DNA of 64,000 nt from Gp6-AA45 sp035652075 (GCA_035652075.1 DASREL010000159.1:3162-67161); one strand, 5' to 3'. Positions 24,172-32,598 are shown, numbered from the stretch's first letter. Notes: generated by a model from the letters alone, not told the origin. A program made the numbers and translations.

Positions 24172-26376
24172 CTACCAGAGATACGTCAACCGTCCCCAGA
24201 ACGTGTTCGCCGAGTACGGACGGAAGTAGTACCCGAGATACATCGCCGTTGGGGACGCCGTGTTCGGCAGCGCCAGCGCGCTCTGCGGCCCGAGCGCGAA
24301 GTCGTTGACGTCGTACTTGTCGAACCAATACACGAGCCCTGCCGCGAGGTGCTTGGTGAGGAAGTACTTCACGTCCGCCGTCCCGCGCTGCAGTTTGTTC
24401 GTCACCGCCGGCAGTTGCACCGGCGCGGCGAGGACCGTGTTCGCGGCCAGTCCGTAGACGTAGGTCGATTGGGCGTCGCTCAGGTCGTAGCCAATCTTCA
24501 CTTCCGTCCGCGGAATCAGCTTGATCAGATCGAGCGAGGCGTTCCACGTGTTGACTTTGTCGGCGCTATCGTCCGTCCAGTCGCGACGCGGATCGTTGAA
24601 CTGCTGCGTCGGATCCGCGAGGTTCGCCAGCGTATTCGCCGTCAGCGGATTCGCGGTGCGTGACGCCTGCAGCGCCGTGTACTTCTCGTAGCCGTAGCTG
24701 ACGCCCATCGATACCGCTTCCACAGGGACGAAGTCGAAGCCGATCGAGTAGACGTGGTTGTCGTTGTTGCGCAGCCCGAAGTAGGCGCCAGGATAATCTT
24801 CCTTGCCGACGCCAGCCGACGCGTTGACCGAGAACATCTGCACCGGCGTCAGTTGGACGATGCCGCGGAAGCTGTCCTTGTTGCGGTCCGCGATATCGAA
24901 TTGACGGAGGCCCGGCTGCTCGCCGATCGACAGCATCTCGAGCGCGTCCGGCGCGGTGCCGGTCCGTTTGCTGTGCTCGTACACACCGCGCAGCGTGATC
25001 CAGCCGACGTTGGTCAGATCGACCGAGAAGCGGCCGGTATCTTCGATCGACTCCTCGACGAACCGCGTCGCCTCTGCGGTCGACGGGTTCGTGTGGTCGA
25101 TCGACTCCCGCGTGTAGCCGCCGCGGAAGCTGACGTAGCGGAACGGCGTGAACGCCATGTCGCCGTCGAACGTGTGACGCGTGAACCCGATGCGCTCCGC
25201 CGCTGCGTTGAACGTTGCGACCGACGTGTCGTAGTTCACGTACTGGCCGACGTAAAACTCGGGCGACCGGTTGTCGTACTCGTAGCCGCGGTACCGCGCG
25301 CTGAACCACAGGTTCGACGTCGGCGCCGACGTGAAGTTGTAGTTCATCGAGGTCACGCGCGCCGTGAGGTCCGAATTCGGCCGATCGAGGGCAATCGTCG
25401 GCAGCGTCGAGTTGCTGCCGAACGGGATCAGCGGCGTGTTGTTCGTCACATTCGCCATCGAAACGAACGCCGTCGCGCGGCTCCGTCCCGGCAGCTTGAT
25501 CGACGCCATCGCACTGCCCGTATTCATGTCGGTGTTCGGCGCGAGCGCCATCCGGCCGAACGCCGGGCCGGCGGTCAGGTTATCGCTGACGCGCCACGGG
25601 TTGTCCCACTGCAACGTCGAGATGTTGTTGCGGAAGAACGATCCGTCGTACGCCACCTTCGCCATCCCGCGATCGTTCGACCACTGCAGCGACGCGCCGA
25701 GATCCGTCGTCCGGTTGTCGAGCGGCAGCGGAACTTCGAGGTCGTTGCTGAAGCCGTACGTCGCGCCGTAGGGCTGCGTGCCCGTGCGGATGGTGTTCTT
25801 GACGCTGATGCCGAGGTCCACCTTCTGGGTCGCCGCGTAGTTCAACCTGAAGTCGGCAATACTGCGCTGCGACTGGAGGTCGAAGATCGACGCGTTCGAC
25901 ATCGCGTTGCCCAACGTGATCGTCTTGTTCTGGACGGCGCTCTGGATGCTGTCACTGATCGAGAGCACGCCGCCGTTGGCCGTGTAGAGCGACTGCGTCG
26001 TGTTGCTGTAGAAGAGCGGCGTCTGGTTGAACTCGAACGTCGCCTTCACGTTGCCGTAGTTGTTGAACGACGCGAAGTAGCTCTGGTCTCTGTAGCCGAG
26101 ATGATCCGCGTTCATCTTGAACTGATACGCGTTCGTCTCTTTCGTGAACCGGAACAGGTCGAGCGTGCCGCCGTCGCGGAGATCGCGAAAGCGCTGGAAA
26201 CGCGCCTGGTCCGAGTTGGCCCCGAAGCTCGTGCCCCGCAGACCGATGTCGACTTGATTCACCCCGACGAATTCCGTACCCGCCGTCGGGGCCGTGGCGT
26301 TCGCCACGTCCTGCGCCTGGGCTCCTGCAGTGACGAGCAGAAGCGCGGCGACCATCATGCTTCGTGTGGTGCGCAT
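24172..26376 (-). CDS. MtrB/PioB-family outer-membrane beta-barrel
   Basis: 734 residues. A signal peptide (MRTTRSMMVAALLLVTAGAQA) precedes EFVGVNQVDIGLRGTSFG, the start of the barrel. Alternating short strands ending in aromatic residues run to the C-terminal LTYLW, the Omp signature. No cysteine is present. The size, the ELG/KxTFEF-like strands (VKATFEFNQTPLFYSNTTQ) and coupling to a decahaem cytochrome gene 18 bases upstream identify the sheath of a porin-cytochrome conduit. Last gene of the operon, followed by a terminator. Confidence 0.88.
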   Translation of the reverse strand: MRTTRSMMVAALLLVTAGAQAQDVANATAPTAGTEFVGVNQVDIGLRGTSFGANSDQARFQRFRDLRDGGTLDLFRFTKETNAYQFKMNADHLGYRDQSYFASFNNYGNVKATFEFNQTPLFYSNTTQSLYTANGGVLSISDSIQSAVQNKTITLGNAMSNASIFDLQSQRSIADFRLNYAATQKVDLGISVKNTIRTGTQPYGATYGFSNDLEVPLPLDNRTTDLGASLQWSNDRGMAKVAYDGSFFRNNISTLQWDNPWRVSDNLTAGPAFGRMALAPNTDMNTGSAMASIKLPGRSRATAFVSMANVTNNTPLIPFGSNSTLPTIALDRPNSDLTARVTSMNYNFTSAPTSNLWFSARYRGYEYDNRSPEFYVGQYVNYDTSVATFNAAAERIGFTRHTFDGDMAFTPFRYVSFRGGYTRESIDHTNPSTAEATRFVEESIEDTGRFSVDLTNVGWITLRGVYEHSKRTGTAPDALEMLSIGEQPGLRQFDIADRNKDSFRGIVQLTPVQMFSVNASAGVGKEDYPGAYFGLRNNDNHVYSIGFDFVPVEAVSMGVSYGYEKYTALQASRTANPLTANTLANLADPTQQFNDPRRDWTDDSADKVNTWNASLDLIKLIPRTEVKIGYDLSDAQSTYVYGLAANTVLAAPVQLPAVTNKLQRGTADVKYFLTKHLAAGLVYWFDKYDVNDFALGPQSALALPNTASPTAMYLGYYFRPYSANTFWGRLTYLW

Positions 26377-26394
26377 CTGATGCCTCCTGCCGCG

Positions 26395-27357
26395 TTACCG
26401 AAGGAACCGCATACCCGACGGGCTGTTCGACCCGTGGATCTGTGAGTGACAGTTGACGCACGAGCGGCCGACCATGCGGTTGCTCGCCGCGGTCAACTGC
26501 GCGCCGTCATAGATCGTTGGAGGATGCCGGCTGCTGATATGGCACCGCTGGCAGAGCATCGGTGCTTTCGCCACGAGCATCCGGTCGTTGTTCGACCCGT
26601 GCGGATCGTGGCAGCTCGCACAGTTTTCCTTGCCCGCCGCGTGTTCCCACAGATACGGCCCGCGTTTTTCCGCGTGGCAGCTCGCGCACGCCTCGTTGAT
26701 GGTGTTCCCCACCTTCAACATGCGGACGTTCGTCGAGCCGTGCGGCGTGTGGCAGGAGGTGCATTCCATCTTGCCTTCGCGCACCGGCATGTGGCCGGCC
26801 TTCTTGACCTTCATCGCTTCCTGCTTGTGGCAGGACTCGCAGGTCTCGGTCGCCGACACCGTCTTCAGCTGCGCCTTCGCCGATTTCGGGTTGTGGACGC
26901 TGTGGCACGTCACGCAGGACACGTTCCGCGCGTCGTGCATGCTGCCCTGGAATTCGACGTGCGACGCGTTCTTCGCGTGGCACGAGAGGCAGGCATCGTT
27001 CGCGTCGCGCGCGGACAGCGCGTTGAAGCGCTTGATGTCGGCCTTGTTGCCCGATTCGACGTGCTTCTGGCCTGCGCCGTGGCAGGTTTCGCACGCTTGA
27101 CCATTTTTCGCCGCGGGCGTCTTCGAGTTCTGCGCCTTCCCGTGCAGTGTCTCGTGCAGACCCTTGGCTTGACTGTCGTGACAGGTGCTACAGGTTTCGT
27201 CCCCGACGAACCCGGTAGTCTGCACGGCGGGTGCGGCCTTCGGCGCATCGGTCGTCGACCGGGAATTGGCGGCTGCCACTCCGATCACGGCGAAGCACAA
27301 AAGGACTAGCGCGGTCGCCAGCTGGCGTGCCGGAAAACCGTCACCTCGTTTCGGCAT
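26395..27357 (-). CDS. Decahaem cytochrome c (MtrA/DmsE-like)
   Basis: 320 residues with a signal or anchor (LATALVLLCFAVIGVAAA) and exactly ten CxxCH sites: CSTCH, CETCH, CLSCH, CVTCH, CESCH, CTSCH, CASCH twice, CQRCH and CVNCH. The length, haem count and spacing (MxxGxxxCTSCHTPHG-type segments) are those of MtrA/DmsE/PioA, the wire threaded through the MtrB barrel. ATG 27357 has GGGAG upstream. Both proteins together would carry electrons across the outer membrane. Confidence 0.93.
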   Translation of the reverse strand: MPKRGDGFPARQLATALVLLCFAVIGVAAANSRSTTDAPKAAPAVQTTGFVGDETCSTCHDSQAKGLHETLHGKAQNSKTPAAKNGQACETCHGAGQKHVESGNKADIKRFNALSARDANDACLSCHAKNASHVEFQGSMHDARNVSCVTCHSVHNPKSAKAQLKTVSATETCESCHKQEAMKVKKAGHMPVREGKMECTSCHTPHGSTNVRMLKVGNTINEACASCHAEKRGPYLWEHAAGKENCASCHDPHGSNNDRMLVAKAPMLCQRCHISSRHPPTIYDGAQLTAASNRMVGRSCVNCHSQIHGSNSPSGMRFLR

Positions 27358-27419
27358 GTTCGTTTGCTCCCGTATGAGTGCCGTGAACCCGGCGGAATCG
27401 TCGGGTTCGCTCAGCAAAG

Positions 27420-27435
27420 AGCAAACCCGAAGCCA
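27420..27435 (-). promoter_or_regulatory. Weaker -24/-12-like element before the decahaem gene
   Basis: Minus-strand TGGCTTCGGGTTTGCT keeps GG-N10-GC spacing but has GGCT instead of GGCA. It overlaps the end of the NapC-like gene and would start about 50 bases before ATG 27357, giving an internal promoter for the conduit genes. Tentative. Confidence 0.3.
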
Positions 27436-27436
27436 A

Positions 27437-28795
27437 TTACTGGATTGAGTGGCAGGTCTCGCAGTCCTGCGAGATCTTCTTGCCGTCTTTCGACTTGTGA
27501 TTGTCGTCGTGGCAGCGGAAACACCCCGGGAAGTCCATGTGCCCGATGTTGTTAGCGTAGGTGCCGAACGTGACGTTCATTTCGGGGAACACCGTGCGCT
27601 TGTAGACGCCGACGGTGGCGCGAACCGCACGCTCGACATCCTGGCGTGCGTTCATGTACTCCGCGTTGTAGCCGGTGCGATAAAACTCGCGCATCGCGCG
27701 GGAAATCCCCTGGTCGGCGGCTTCCTGGGTCGGATAGGTCGCCTTCAGCGCCTTGACCGCTTCGCGACGCACGAACGGCAGCGCCTTCGGGATGTCACCG
27801 CGCGCCATCAGCTCGTTGATCGCGCGTTCGGGCGTCGCCGCCATCGGATGGCTCGGACGATTGTGGCAGTCCATGCAGTCCATGCGGCGCCGCTCGCCCT
27901 TGGCGAGGTCTTCCGGTTTGGTCCCGTCGGCAACGAACTCGGTGACGTTTCCGTTGCGGTCCTTGATGCGCACCCACGGGATCGTCTGCCGCTTGTCGTC
28001 GGTCGCGATGTACTCCACTTCGTTGGCGACGTTCATGTGCCAGTGGATTCCCTGCGCGAGGCCGAGCCGTTCGCTGCCGCCGCCGACGTGCACCTGCAGC
28101 GTCGTCACCGACTCGGTGTTCTTTTCGTCCTCGGCGTATTCGTACACCTTGCGAATCTTGTCGCCGTGGAACTTCTCGGGCCAGTGGCACTGTTCGCACG
28201 TGTCGCGCGCCGGCCGCAAGTTCGGCACCGGCGACGGAATCGGCATCGAGTATGTGTGGAAGGTGACGGCGAGGATCTGCCGCGTCCCCGAGATCTTCGA
28301 CTTGGCGAACCACGACGCGCCCGATCCGATGTGGCACTGCACACAGGTCACGCGCGAGTGCGGGCCGTCCTGATGCGCCGTGTACTCGGGCTTCATGACC
28401 GTATGGCAGACCTGCCCGCAGAACTGCACCGAGTCCATGTACTCGATGCCGCGGTACGCGGCGAGCGACACGATAACGATGTTGGCCATCGTCATCGCGG
28501 CAAAAATCAGAAACCCGCGGCGCTGCACCGGATCGTTGAGGTCGAACCGCGGCCAGTGCGCCGCCGATCGGCCGCTCGCCTGCCGGCGGCGATCGAGCCA
28601 GGCGCCCACCGGGATGAGCGCGAGCCCGAACAGAAAAATGCCGGGGAGAACGAGAAAAAAGAGAATGCCGACGTACGGGTTCGTGTGCAGCCCGAAGAGA
28701 TCGGCGAGAAACACCGTGAGAAACAGAACGGCGCCGAGCGTGGCGAGCGCGACGCCGGTCAGAGAAATAGCGTTTCGAACGACCTTGAACGGCAT
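27437..28795 (-). CDS. NapC/NirT-family multihaem quinol dehydrogenase (ImcH-like)
   Basis: 452 residues. Three N-terminal hydrophobic segments are followed by FCGQVCHTVMKPEYTAH, the NapC-type first haem with three residues between the cysteines. Five regular sites follow: CVQCH, CEQCH, CMDCH, CFRCH and CETCH. The three-helix N-terminus and long periplasmic haem domain resemble ImcH of Geobacter more than the short NrfH/CymA. It would oxidise menaquinol and pass electrons to periplasmic cytochromes. ATG 28795 is the first Met of the hydrophobic protein. Confidence 0.88.
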   Translation of the reverse strand: MPFKVVRNAISLTGVALATLGAVLFLTVFLADLFGLHTNPYVGILFFLVLPGIFLFGLALIPVGAWLDRRRQASGRSAAHWPRFDLNDPVQRRGFLIFAAMTMANIVIVSLAAYRGIEYMDSVQFCGQVCHTVMKPEYTAHQDGPHSRVTCVQCHIGSGASWFAKSKISGTRQILAVTFHTYSMPIPSPVPNLRPARDTCEQCHWPEKFHGDKIRKVYEYAEDEKNTESVTTLQVHVGGGSERLGLAQGIHWHMNVANEVEYIATDDKRQTIPWVRIKDRNGNVTEFVADGTKPEDLAKGERRRMDCMDCHNRPSHPMAATPERAINELMARGDIPKALPFVRREAVKALKATYPTQEAADQGISRAMREFYRTGYNAEYMNARQDVERAVRATVGVYKRTVFPEMNVTFGTYANNIGHMDFPGCFRCHDDNHKSKDGKKISQDCETCHSIQ

Positions 28796-28810
28796 GACTG
28801 CAGCCCTCCG

Positions 28811-28924
28811 CTGCACCTGCTACCTGCAACTTCTAACTGCTACCTGCAACTGCTAACTGCTACCTGCAACTGCTAACTGCAACTGCCAACTGCCAACTGC
28901 AACTGCCAACTGCAACGGCTACCT
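28811..28924. repeat. Tandem 20-base array filling the gap between cytochrome genes
   Basis: TACCTGCAACTGCTAACTGC occurs twice exactly (28841-28860, 28861-28880) and once with one change (28821-28840), followed by AACTGCC units to about 28915. It fills the gap 28796-28918 and reaches the cytochrome b stop. It is not CRISPR: units abut without spacers. Confidence 0.75.
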
Positions 28925-29797
28925 GACCGTCGCGTAGACGATCAGCGCGAACAACGCGAGCCCGAGGCTCAGTCCGATCGTGCCGATCACATATCCGCGG
29001 CGCACGAGCGCTGGCGACGGCGCCGGCGCGCCGAGCTCGTCGAGCGACCGTGCCGCGCACAGGCGATCGAATTCGGCGCCCCGCTCGTGCTCGAGTTCAT
29101 GCGCGCTGACGGTTCCGGTAAAAATCACCAGGTCCATGGGGAATTTCCCCGGACGCAGGTGGCCGTTGAAGAAGTGCACCGCGAAAATGAACCCGATTGC
29201 GAGCGATGCTTCTGCACCGTGCACGAAGAGTGCCACGTTGAACATCCAGCCGGGTAACACGCGGGACGCAAGCACCGGGAACCACAGGATCAGACCGGCG
29301 GCGCCCATGATCGCCGTGCCCCACAACACGGCCCAGTAGTCGAACTTCTCCCAGTACGCGAAGTGCTCGATCTTCGGTCGCGGTCCGAGGCCGACGAACC
29401 ACTTCAGCATGCCGAAGAAATCGACGACGTCTTTCGGCTGCGGCACCATCGACGTCGGTCCCCACAACACGCCTTTTTCGCCGCGCACGAACGCGCGAAC
29501 GAGCACGTCGCCGACGTGGACGACGACCGCGAGCAGCAGCGTCGCCCCGAGGAATCGATGCACGTAGCCGGCGCCCTTGAAGCCGAAGAACAACGACGCG
29601 AGCACGCGCGCCCACGGCGCATCGCTGAACAGCAGCGGCATCCCGGTGGCCGAGAGCCCGAGAAACGTCACCATGATGACGATGTGCAGGAGACGCGTCT
29701 TGAGATCGAAGCGGCGCACGTGCGTCAACGGCTGTCGCGCGAGCCGTTCAGGCGAGCGGGGCACGACCGTTGGATCTTCCAGAACCGCAGGCGTCAT
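28919..29797 (-). CDS. Membrane cytochrome b (FdnI/b561-like)
   Basis: 292 residues with four or five helices. Candidate haem histidines are in LLHIVIMVTFLGLSATG, GYVHRFLGATLLLAVVVHVGDV and VHGAEASLAIGFIFAVHFFNGH. HFFNGHLRPGKFPMD is a loop common to the diheme cytochrome b subunits paired with multihaem c proteins. ATG 29797 overlaps the nonahaem gene stop (ATGA). Together with the nonahaem protein it resembles Geobacter Cbc-type quinol:cytochrome c oxidoreductases. Confidence 0.87.
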   Translation of the reverse strand: MTPAVLEDPTVVPRSPERLARQPLTHVRRFDLKTRLLHIVIMVTFLGLSATGMPLLFSDAPWARVLASLFFGFKGAGYVHRFLGATLLLAVVVHVGDVLVRAFVRGEKGVLWGPTSMVPQPKDVVDFFGMLKWFVGLGPRPKIEHFAYWEKFDYWAVLWGTAIMGAAGLILWFPVLASRVLPGWMFNVALFVHGAEASLAIGFIFAVHFFNGHLRPGKFPMDLVIFTGTVSAHELEHERGAEFDRLCAARSLDELGAPAPSPALVRRGYVIGTIGLSLGLALFALIVYATVR

Positions 29798-30744
29798 GAC
29801 TCTTTCCTTCCGCGCCAGAACCACAGCGCGCTGTGCAAACCAAAGAACCCGAAGCAACCGGGGATCAGCACCCAGTAGAAGCGGTTCGCCCACCACAGCA
29901 CGGCGCTGCGCGTGTAGTCGCTCGGATTCGGATGCGGGTCGTACTTCACGAACTGCTCGTTGGCGCCCTGGTGACAGCGGCCGCACGTCTCGACGAGGTG
30001 CGCCTTCGAGACCTTCGACGCGCTGTTGGCCGCCGGCAGGATCTCATGCGCGCCGTGACAGTCGGAGCACTGCGCGACCGCGGTGAATCCGATCTCGGTC
30101 ACCTTGCCGTGGAACGTCCGGCGGAACGAATCGACGACCTGCGCGTGACAGGTGCCGCACTCCGCGGTCACCGCCAGTTTCGATGTATTTGTGTCGACGC
30201 GCTGGATCGCGTGCGCGGTGTGGCAGTCGGCGCATGACGGCGCCCGGCTGTCGCCGACCTTCAGTTTCGCCGCGTGGATGCCGCGATCGAACTGCTCTTT
30301 GATCCCGGCGTGGCAGCTGCCGCACGTCTCGGGAATCCTCGTGCGGAAGACACGGCTCTGCGCATCGACGTGCGGACGGATGTCATGTTTGCCGTGACAG
30401 TCTGCGCACGCCGGCGCGCCGATCAGGCCCGCTTTCTCTTTCGCCCACGCATGCATGCTGTCGTGGTACTTCGTGGCGATGTCGTCGTGACAGCTCGCGC
30501 ATTTCACTTTCGCGAGTTTCTCGGCGTGCGGGAAGTCGACCTGCTTCGCGAGGTCGGCGTGGCAGTCGACGCACGCCATCGGGCCGTGGGTCGAGGCTTC
30601 GAACTGTTTCGCATCCACATGCTCGCCATGGCAGGCGAGGCAGTCGTCGTTGGCTGGAGGCTTGGGCGAGGACGATTGACCGGCGGCTGCCGGCCCGGCG
30701 ACGAGCCAGGCAGCCGCGATGAGACTACCGATCCGAATCCGCAT
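29794..30744 (-). CDS. Nonahaem cytochrome c with C-terminal membrane anchor
   Basis: 316 residues, signal peptide (IGSLIAAAWLVAGPAAA), nine CxxCH sites: CLACH, CVDCH, CASCH, CADCH, CGSCH, CADCH, CGTCH, CSDCH and CGRCH. The C-terminal FYWVLIPGCFGFFGLHSALWFW is a membrane helix. It is coupled to the cytochrome b gene by ATGA and would take electrons from it, like CbcA with CbcB. Confidence 0.92.
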   Translation of the reverse strand: MRIRIGSLIAAAWLVAGPAAAGQSSSPKPPANDDCLACHGEHVDAKQFEASTHGPMACVDCHADLAKQVDFPHAEKLAKVKCASCHDDIATKYHDSMHAWAKEKAGLIGAPACADCHGKHDIRPHVDAQSRVFRTRIPETCGSCHAGIKEQFDRGIHAAKLKVGDSRAPSCADCHTAHAIQRVDTNTSKLAVTAECGTCHAQVVDSFRRTFHGKVTEIGFTAVAQCSDCHGAHEILPAANSASKVSKAHLVETCGRCHQGANEQFVKYDPHPNPSDYTRSAVLWWANRFYWVLIPGCFGFFGLHSALWFWRGRKES

Positions 30745-30768
30745 TGGGCACCTTCCGGCGCCCGTGGA

Positions 30769-31092
30769 TTACTTCTTCAGGCTGCTCAAGTACGCCACGA
30801 GCGCATCCACGTCGTCTTTCGGCAACGTGTACTGCTTCATTTCCGGTTTGCGCGCGGCCTTGGTCTTCGCCGTCATGCCCTTGGCGTCGGTGATCCACGC
30901 GCGGATTTCGTCGGCCTTCAACTTGTTGCCGACGTCGTCCAACGGACCTTTCGCGTTGCCCTTGCCGGCGACGGAGTGGCACAGCGAACATTTCTGATCC
31001 GCGAACACCTTTTCGCCTTTGGCTTTGTCTTGCGCCGCGGCCGTGGCCGCAACGCCCACGCACAACACTGCTGCGAGAACGATCGAACGCAT
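30769..31092 (-). CDS. Small secreted monohaem cytochrome c
   Basis: 107 residues: signal peptide (IVLAAVLCVGVAATAAA), one CSLCH haem site, a GPLDDVG loop and a late Met (KPEMKQYTLP) as probable axial ligand, i.e. a class I cytochrome. Likely a periplasmic shuttle between the inner-membrane complexes and the decahaem protein. Confidence 0.9.
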   Translation of the reverse strand: MRSIVLAAVLCVGVAATAAAQDKAKGEKVFADQKCSLCHSVAGKGNAKGPLDDVGNKLKADEIRAWITDAKGMTAKTKAARKPEMKQYTLPKDDVDALVAYLSSLKK

Positions 31093-31113
31093 AACCCTTC
31101 CCTCCGGTATCAG

Positions 31114-31512
31114 TTATCGACCTGGGACTCCATGCCCTTCACTGTCGCCCGCGAACTGATACTCGGTCAGCAGCGGGATGTCCTGGGCGCGATCGAGCAC
31201 CTTGAACGTCGCCTTGTCGCACACCTCGCGCTGAATCGGCGTGCAGTGGAACGCGATCACTTGTTCCTTCGGCCCCGTTTTCGGATCGAAGCGGTAGATC
31301 GACGTGCACGCTTCGCCTTTCGCCATCTTCGCGTCGTCGTGCACGAACAGATACGGCCCCATCAAATATTGATCCGCAAGCTGCACCGGCGACGTGAAGT
31401 TGACGATCGCCCAGCGACGCGCCGGACCGACGTGGTCTCCACGCGACGCGAACGTGCTGGCCCCGAACGTGCCGGCGAGCACGAACGCTGCGACGAGTAT
31501 GCGCGATTTCAT
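31114..31512 (-). CDS. Secreted protein of unknown function, first gene of the conduit operon
   Basis: 132 residues: signal peptide (MKSRILVAAFVLAGTFGAST), then VNFTSPVQLADQYLMGPYLFVHDDAKMAKGEACTSIYRF and VIAFHC, a beta-rich domain with three cysteines. GGAGGG lies 5 bases before ATG 31512. Similar proteins are frequent in acidobacterial genomes as far as I recall, but their function is unknown. The start follows a -24/-12 promoter with a 50-base leader. Confidence 0.8.
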   Translation of the reverse strand: MKSRILVAAFVLAGTFGASTFASRGDHVGPARRWAIVNFTSPVQLADQYLMGPYLFVHDDAKMAKGEACTSIYRFDPKTGPKEQVIAFHCTPIQREVCDKATFKVLDRAQDIPLLTEYQFAGDSEGHGVPGR

Positions 31513-31572
31513 GAATCCCTCCGGTTATGAGTGCCGACAATCCGGCAGAAACGCTACCTATCGGAGCATCAA

Positions 31573-31588
31573 CGCAAGCAATATGCCC
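31573..31588 (-). promoter_or_regulatory. sigma-54-type -24/-12 promoter of the cytochrome operon
   Basis: Minus-strand GGGCATATTGCTTGCG has the exact GGCA-N6-TTGC core and GG-N10-GC spacing. The predicted start near 31562 leaves a 50-base leader with a good ribosome-binding site before the first gene. Confidence 0.55.
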
Positions 31589-31618
31589 GGTCGCGCTTTT
31601 GCATTTCTGTTCGGCATC

Positions 31619-32389
31619 ATGACCCTCCCCGCGCTCGAACGAATCGTGTACGGACCGGTGTCCAGTCGTCGCCTGGGACGTTCGCTTGGCATCAACCTCC
31701 TCCCGGCCGGGATGAAGGTGTGCAACATGAACTGCGCGTACTGCCAGTACGGATGGACGCGCGGTGCGACGCGCTATCGAGGGCAGGGTCAGGGGTGGCC
31801 GTCGGTCGACGACGTCGATGCGGCGCTGTCGTACCGGCTGCAGTTGGCCGCCGACAACGGCGAGCTGGTCGATCGCATCACGGTGGCCGGCCACGGCGAG
31901 CCGACGTTGCATCCCGACTTCGAAGAGGTCACCGCACGCATTCGGGCGCTCCGCGATCGCATCGCGCCGAACGTGCCGGTCGCCATCCTGTCGAATTCGA
32001 CGACGGCGGCATGGCCGGACGTGCGCAAGGGACTGCTGCTCTACGACGAGCGGTACATGAAGCTGGATGCCGGCGACCCGATCACCTACGCGCGCGTCAA
32101 CGGCCTCGCCGCGTCGCTTCTGCACGTCATCGATGCGCTCGCGACGCTGCCGTCGATCGTCGTGCAATCGATTTTCGTCGCCGATGACACGGGCGAGATC
32201 GACAACTCGACCGATGGGGCGGTGGCGGAATGGCTCGAGGCGATCGCGCGCGTGCGCGCGGCCGCCGTGCACATCTACACGCTGGCGCGGCCGCCGGCGC
32301 TCGGATCGCTGCGGAAGGTTCCGAAGCAGCGGTTGCGCGAAATCGCCGAGCGCGTCCGCACGCTCCGCATCCCTGTCCACGTGTATTAG
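31619..32389 (+). CDS. Radical SAM protein, COG0731-like
   Basis: 256 residues. IVYGPVSSRRLGRSLGINLL followed by KVCNMNCAYCQYGWT (CxxxCxxC cluster) is the signature of the radical SAM family related to wyosine synthases. VAGHGEPTLHPDF and ILSNSTTAAWPDV follow. ATG 31619 gives the usual N-terminus; ATG 31583 would add 12 residues. Function unknown in bacteria. Its 3' end overlaps the mini winged-helix gene by 4 bases in convergent orientation. Confidence 0.88.
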   Translation: MTLPALERIVYGPVSSRRLGRSLGINLLPAGMKVCNMNCAYCQYGWTRGATRYRGQGQGWPSVDDVDAALSYRLQLAADNGELVDRITVAGHGEPTLHPDFEEVTARIRALRDRIAPNVPVAILSNSTTAAWPDVRKGLLLYDERYMKLDAGDPITYARVNGLAASLLHVIDALATLPSIVVQSIFVADDTGEIDNSTDGAVAEWLEAIARVRAAAVHIYTLARPPALGSLRKVPKQRLREIAERVRTLRIPVHVY

Positions 32390-32598
32390 TGAGCGCTCGG
32401 ACGGTGATACGTACCATTCGGATCGCGCGTCAGAAACCCTTCGTGCTGCAGCGCGTCGAGCATGTTGGCGGCGCGCTCGGTGCGAATGCCCACGAGCCGC
32501 GCCGTCTGGCGAATCGTGATCGCGAGGCCGGGCATCTCGAGAAACTCGCTTCGCAGACGCAACGCATCCAGATCCGTAGGTTCAGCTGTCGTAATCAT
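32386..32598 (-). CDS. Mini winged-helix protein, paralogue of 40499-40687
   Basis: 70 residues. LRSEFLEMPGLAITIRQTARLVGI...ANMLDALQHEGFLTRDPNGTYHR aligns with the protein at 40499 (RAEYSEIPGLHLTKRQAQRLW...TLLATLEAQKFLRRTPNGGYVR). The pattern is helix-turn-helix plus a wing (FLxRxPNGxYxR), so DNA binding is likely. No other domain is present. Divergent from the B12-radical SAM gene by 35 bases, whose promoter it may control. Confidence 0.75.
   Translation of the reverse strand: MITTAEPTDLDALRLRSEFLEMPGLAITIRQTARLVGIRTERAANMLDALQHEGFLTRDPNGTYHRPSAH

Noticed and set aside
24754..26445. 563-residue plus-strand frame opposite the porin
   Set aside because: Arg/Val-rich shadow of the barrel gene with no domain.
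28811..28924. CRISPR-like array
   Set aside because: Units are 7-20 bases, abut without spacers and vary in length; no cas genes.
31513..31550. Shared CGGCACTCATA word upstream of 31512 and 27357 as an additional RpoN site
   Set aside because: Spacing to a -12 GC is wrong in both copies, so at most it is an unrelated regulatory word.
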